NCBI GenBank assembly: GCA_029260755.1
Contig: JAJDCQ010000005.1
Location: 1 to 64,000 of the forward strand
Direction: 5' to 3'
Source of the DNA: Planctomycetota bacterium
Lineage (GTDB): Bacteria; Planctomycetota; J058; JAJDCQ01
Length of the DNA stretch: 64,000 nucleotides
Shown piece by piece: positions 61,801 through 64,000 of this stretch (position 1 is its first letter; every line of letters begins with the position of its first letter). The position numbers were made by a program, and so were the translations under genes. The notes under the pieces were generated by a model that was given only the letters and a program-made list of their open reading frames with translations, ran no database searches and was not told the origin of the DNA.

Positions 61801-62517
61801 GGCGTCGCGATCGCGGACGCGACCCGGGCGATCGCGATCGACCCGTCCGACGCGCGCGGCTGGGGGCTCCGCGGCGAGGCGAGCTCGCGCGAGGGGAGCT
61901 TCGCGGCGGCGATCGAGGACCTGACCGAGGCGATGCGGCGCAACCCGGGCGAGCACGCCTACCCTCACAACCGCGCCGTCGCCTACGAGATGTCGGGCGA
62001 CCGCGCCCGGGCCGAGGCCGACTACGACCGCGCCCTCGCGATCGACCCACGACTCCCGCGAAGCCTGCGCGGACGCGGCCTGGTCCGAGCCCGGCGAGGC
62101 AACGTCGAAGGTGCGATCGCGGACTTCGACCTCGCGATCGAGCTCGACCCCGGCGTCGCGCAGGTCTGGCTGCTGCGTGGCATCCTCCGGCGTCAGCGAG
62201 GGGAGCTCGACCGCGCCCTCGCCGACCACGACCGCGCCGTCGCGATCGCGCCGGACCGCGCCGACGTCTACTGCGAGCGCGGCATCACCCACGGGGAGCG
62301 GGGCGACCGCGCCCGCGCCGGCGCCGACTTCGACCGGGCCCTCGCCCTCGACGACGCCCACCCGGCATCGCTCTACAACCGCGGCAAGCATCGGGTGGAG
62401 GCCGGCGAGGACGCCGGCGCGCGGGCGGACCTCGAGCGCTTCATCCAGGCCGCCCCCGAGAGCCCGCACGTCGTCCAGGCGAACGCCTGGCTCGCGGAGC
62501 TCGACGCCCGTCGATGA
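58846..62517 (+). CDS. Ser/Thr protein kinase with long TPR array
   Basis: 1223 residues. The kinase domain (about 68-340) has GKGGMGIVL, VAIKILQE, HRDVKPGN (catalytic Asp196), DFGLAREI and ASPEQ. A transmembrane helix (about 365-388, LAAVSLASLLILALPTALVA) is followed by coiled-coil and Arg/Glu-rich helices (about 390-740). About eleven tetratricopeptide repeats follow (about 770-1215), such as ALVDLDRAVAIEPRN, ALADLDRALAIAPED, ALEHLDRAVELDPG, AIEDLTEAMRRNPGE and AIADFDLAIELDPG. The TPR half should be extracytoplasmic and bind a protein ligand. Cotranscribed with the ECF sigma gene. Confidence 0.92.
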   Translation: MSGPDREPSTRTSDGDAWLAGIDRESRAFLGLFLDAPETTDPPDPPGADPPTPPSGPPAPSASAAAIGLDRIDRYEVRDVVGKGGMGIVLRATDPGLGRDVAIKILQEDASPTDRERFVKEARAAARLHHPRIVAVHEVGVAEDGRPFLVMDLVEGESLAALMRRDRLPPRRVAELVRGIADALDHAHREGIVHRDVKPGNILVAADDGRPRLTDFGLAREIDATASLTLTGHFVGTPLYASPEQALARPEQIGPAVDVWGLGVVLYEALTGEAPFQGASIPELLHRIANDEPPPLRRIEPRVHRDLETITLTCLEKTPERRYPTAGAIAKELGRFLDGEPIVARPIGRLDRAWRWARRHPARLAAVSLASLLILALPTALVAHGLVTASERERAAAAVQDRMVAEAGAELDRCEAAFTVAWSGIERGEAENEADLDRLLALGLEALEASGRLATLRPEDPAVAARRFEAAMGYGEVALAARQWSLAASAFSAAARLEVDRERAGQARQRVEVERRRESERQRGIVLAVLQRAREGEIAEQSDGYADALIELVRVPEPQTVELLAAALDEVTITLRRAVLAAVVGAAIPDQREVDRGEIELADLEAITSRWLDGEPLSPDQERVFVRARRRLEDRERLRRRRTDRTVPANLFAILREAQSRTLSPEALLIARLACEAIGRIGLSRGAVASLGRYLRVEMAEERAVPAGVALCRLGDAAARVELERARLRFGVNSIFWRRIVPYLDRIDGAALPEPPADDPERMLRTALLHADRGDVEEALALLDAALALRPPLSPRMRVGLWVNRGLMYMKAERLDEALVDLDRAVAIEPRNLAALANRSNLHQRCGRLELALADLDRALAIAPEDPRLLCNRGRVRVAQGDYEAALLDYDRAIRNDPRQHEIWVNRAEARRRLGDEVGAMADFHAALRIYPGDAMAHFGLGHGALRRGEVDLALEHLDRAVELDPGLAGALIMRGQARLMRGEPGVAIADATRAIAIDPSDARGWGLRGEASSREGSFAAAIEDLTEAMRRNPGEHAYPHNRAVAYEMSGDRARAEADYDRALAIDPRLPRSLRGRGLVRARRGNVEGAIADFDLAIELDPGVAQVWLLRGILRRQRGELDRALADHDRAVAIAPDRADVYCERGITHGERGDRARAGADFDRALALDDAHPASLYNRGKHRVEAGEDAGARADLERFIQAAPESPHVVQANAWLAELDARR

Positions 62518-62621
62518 GCCCGCCCGGCGGACGCCCGCCCGCCCCCGCTCGGGGCTTGCGCGAGCCCACCGATTTGGCACCATCCGCGCTCCTCGTCTCT
62601 CCGCCGCAAGGAGCGCCCCCC

Positions 62622-63704
62622 ATGTCGTCTCCCCGCCCCGCTCATCTCCTCGCCCTCGTCGCGATCGCGGTCGCGGCCGCCCTCGCCGCCCCGTTCGGGT
62701 CCGGGCCGGTCCGCGCGTCGGGCGACGACGGCGAGACGCCCGCCGCGAGTGACGACGATGTGCCGGACGACGAGACGCCGCCGGGCGACGACGCGGTGCC
62801 CGAGCCGTCCGAGCCGCCGATCCTCCGGGCGCAGCTCCGCAACGGGATGGTCCTCCTCGGGACGGTCTCGTTCGAGAAGCTGCGCGTGCGGACCGCCTAC
62901 GGCGAGCTCCTCATCCCGCTCGGCGAGCTCAAGGAGGTGAACTTCGGCCTCGTGAGCGCGCCCGAGCTGAGCGATGAGATCGACGCCTGGATCGAGAAGC
63001 TCGGGAGCGGCGATCGCAGCGAGCGCCAGGACGCGATCCGGACGCTCGTGAAGCACGGCGCGATGGCGATCCCGAAGCTGCGAGCGATCGACCTCAAGGA
63101 TGTCGAGGTGCGCGTCAAGCAGGGCGTCGAGAAGGCGCTCAAGGAGATCGAGGCGACCTACGACGTCGACGCGCGGCCCGAGGACGAGGTGGTGACGAAG
63201 CGCTTCCGGGTCGCGGGCGCGGTGATCGTCGACGACCTGACCGTGCAGACCGAGTTCGGCCCGATGACGGTGCCGGTGAGCGCGGTCGAGAGCCTGCGCA
63301 CCCGCGACGCTCCGCGCCGCCTCGAGGTGAAGGTCCCCTCGAAGAACAACGGGATCGGAAACATGTTCAAGAGCGACCTCCAGGTCCGGCGCGGCGAGGT
63401 GATCGAGATCAAGGCGAAGGGCCAGGTCACCTACGGTCGCATCCGGACCGACCGGAGCTCGCGAAGCGGGAGCGGTCTGACGTTCGGTCCGACGGGACAG
63501 GCGCAGTACGGCACCTACCAGCAGCAGTTCGCCGCCGGGTCACTCTTCATGAAGATCGGCAACAACGGGACGCCGCGGCCGGTCGGCGACCGGGTCCGCT
63601 TCCAGGCGTCGGAGGAGGGCCGGATCTTCTTCGGGATCGCCCTCGAGGGCGACCCGGGGAGCGGCGAGTTCGAGCTCGACGTCACCGTCGAGCCGGCCCG
63701 ATAG
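62622..63704 (+). CDS. Secreted protein with C-terminal LecA-like domain
   Basis: 360 residues from ATG 62622, with AAGGAG 9 nt before. Signal peptide (about 1-32), acidic linker, then a strand-rich unit RNGMVLLGTVSFEKLRVRTA with YGELLIPLGELKEVNFG that recurs as VAGAVIVDDLTVQTE with FGPMTVPVSAVESLRT. Between the two copies is a helical HEAT-like segment. The C-terminal ~125 residues (VRRGEVIEIKAKGQVTYG, SLFMKIGNN, RVRFQASEEGRIFFGIAL, GEFELDVTVE) resemble the PA-IL/LecA galactose-binding fold. Probably a surface or periplasmic carbohydrate-binding protein. Confidence 0.7.
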   Translation: MSSPRPAHLLALVAIAVAAALAAPFGSGPVRASGDDGETPAASDDDVPDDETPPGDDAVPEPSEPPILRAQLRNGMVLLGTVSFEKLRVRTAYGELLIPLGELKEVNFGLVSAPELSDEIDAWIEKLGSGDRSERQDAIRTLVKHGAMAIPKLRAIDLKDVEVRVKQGVEKALKEIEATYDVDARPEDEVVTKRFRVAGAVIVDDLTVQTEFGPMTVPVSAVESLRTRDAPRRLEVKVPSKNNGIGNMFKSDLQVRRGEVIEIKAKGQVTYGRIRTDRSSRSGSGLTFGPTGQAQYGTYQQQFAAGSLFMKIGNNGTPRPVGDRVRFQASEEGRIFFGIALEGDPGSGEFELDVTVEPAR

Positions 63705-63749
63705 GCCGGACAGGGGCATCAACTTCGCGCCGGTCGATGAAGAGATGGA

Positions 63750-63967
63750 ACCACGGAGGCACGGAGGCACGGAGCAGCTCCGGATGACGCCACGTCGCGA
63801 ACCGATCCCGCCGTTCCCTCTCCTGGTTCCCGTCGCCTCGCGTGACCGAGACCGAGAGGGAGCCATCCCTGGAGCCGGTCGGCTCGTGCGAGCCGGGATA
63901 CGGCGTACGCAGCCGCTCGTCCGTGTCTCCGTGCCTCCGTGGTGATGTCTGCTCGCCGAAGGCGAGC
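63750..63967. repeat. Family B element with outer hairpin
   Basis: Left arm ACCACGGAGGCACGGAGGCA (extends to 63774). Right arm CCGTGTCTCCGTGCCTCCGT followed by GGTGATG (ending 63945), closed by hairpin GCTCGCC-GAA-GGCGAGC (63951-63967). It starts 46 bp after the stop of the LecA-like gene. The rest of 63705-64000 shows no gene. Confidence 0.82.
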
Positions 63968-64000
63968 CCATCGGACCTGAACGCAGCGGGCTCGCAGCCG

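Noticed and set aside
58837-62583. Antisense open frame of more than 1200 codons opposite the kinase-TPR gene
   Set aside because: Composition (Arg/Glu/Val/Asp/Leu mirror pattern) is that of the antisense of a GC-rich gene; the plus strand encodes a full kinase and TPRs.
1-64000. tRNA, rRNA, riboswitch or replication origin
   Set aside because: No cloverleaf with a convincing T-arm, no rRNA-like conserved stretch and no DnaA-box cluster was recognised by eye.

Overview
The window is a very GC-rich bacterial chromosome segment carrying about 40 protein genes, with no rRNA or tRNA gene that I could recognise. Gene content points to a Planctomycetota-like organism. It has four Ser/Thr kinase genes (one with two kinase domains), an ECF sigma factor next to a kinase-TPR gene, a second ECF sigma factor coupled to a FecR/LamG anti-sigma-like protein, a formylglycine-generating-enzyme-like domain fused to kinases, and NHL, PPC, TMTC-like and apiosidase-like secreted proteins. 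This assignment is inference from gene families; no marker gene is present.

Layout. 1-5144 (minus): DEDDh exonuclease-WYL fusion, PrsW protease, a GspE-like ATPase with a degraded P-loop, and a Pro-rich partial gene. 5259-11391 (plus): an NHLRC2-like thioredoxin/NHL protein, a secreted protein of unknown function, and a thioredoxin-like/HEAT protein whose frame is interrupted by one in-frame TGA. That TGA is followed at the right distance by a perfect 7-bp hairpin with a GGUC-containing loop, so it reads as a selenocysteine codon with a bacterial SECIS. 11573-12866: divergent ExbB-like and TPR lipoprotein genes. 13109-16676 (minus): a compact operon of radical SAM/SPASM maturase, an unknown membrane-tethered protein, a membrane protein and a tandem-BMC shell-like protein. 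16966-20841 (minus): histidine kinase, OmpR-type regulator with a histone-like tail, and STN-domain protein. 21212-27395 (plus): FHA-kinase and two CxxC-rich membrane proteins. 28193-31743: secreted transglutaminase-like protein with PPC domains, and a membrane-anchored protein. 32477-41519: LEA-tailed membrane protein, zincin/ATP-grasp pair, TMTC-like protein, kinase-TPR, apiosidase-like glycosidase. 41711-49787 (plus): operon of double kinase-FGE, a caspase-fold lipoprotein lacking both catalytic residues, and an NHL lipoprotein. 50011-52538 (minus): ECF sigma plus FecR-LamG. 52742-58007: secreted putative glycosidase, HEAT protein, arylamine N-acetyltransferase, small secreted and membrane proteins. 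58121-63704 (plus): ECF sigma, kinase-TPR, LecA-like secreted protein.

Repeats. At least eleven intergenic elements, in several families of imperfect inverted repeats, sit almost always just after a stop codon and often between convergent genes. One family is bounded by GTTCCTGGAAC and built from GCGGATTA words (with a CACAGATT variant), one carries ACCACGGAGGCACGGAG arms, and one carries GGGGTCAGGTC words resembling REP/REPIN sequences. No transposase is present in the window.

The observations most worth following are the candidate selenoprotein, the radical SAM/tandem-BMC operon, the pseudo-caspase kinase operon and the 3'-end repeat families.
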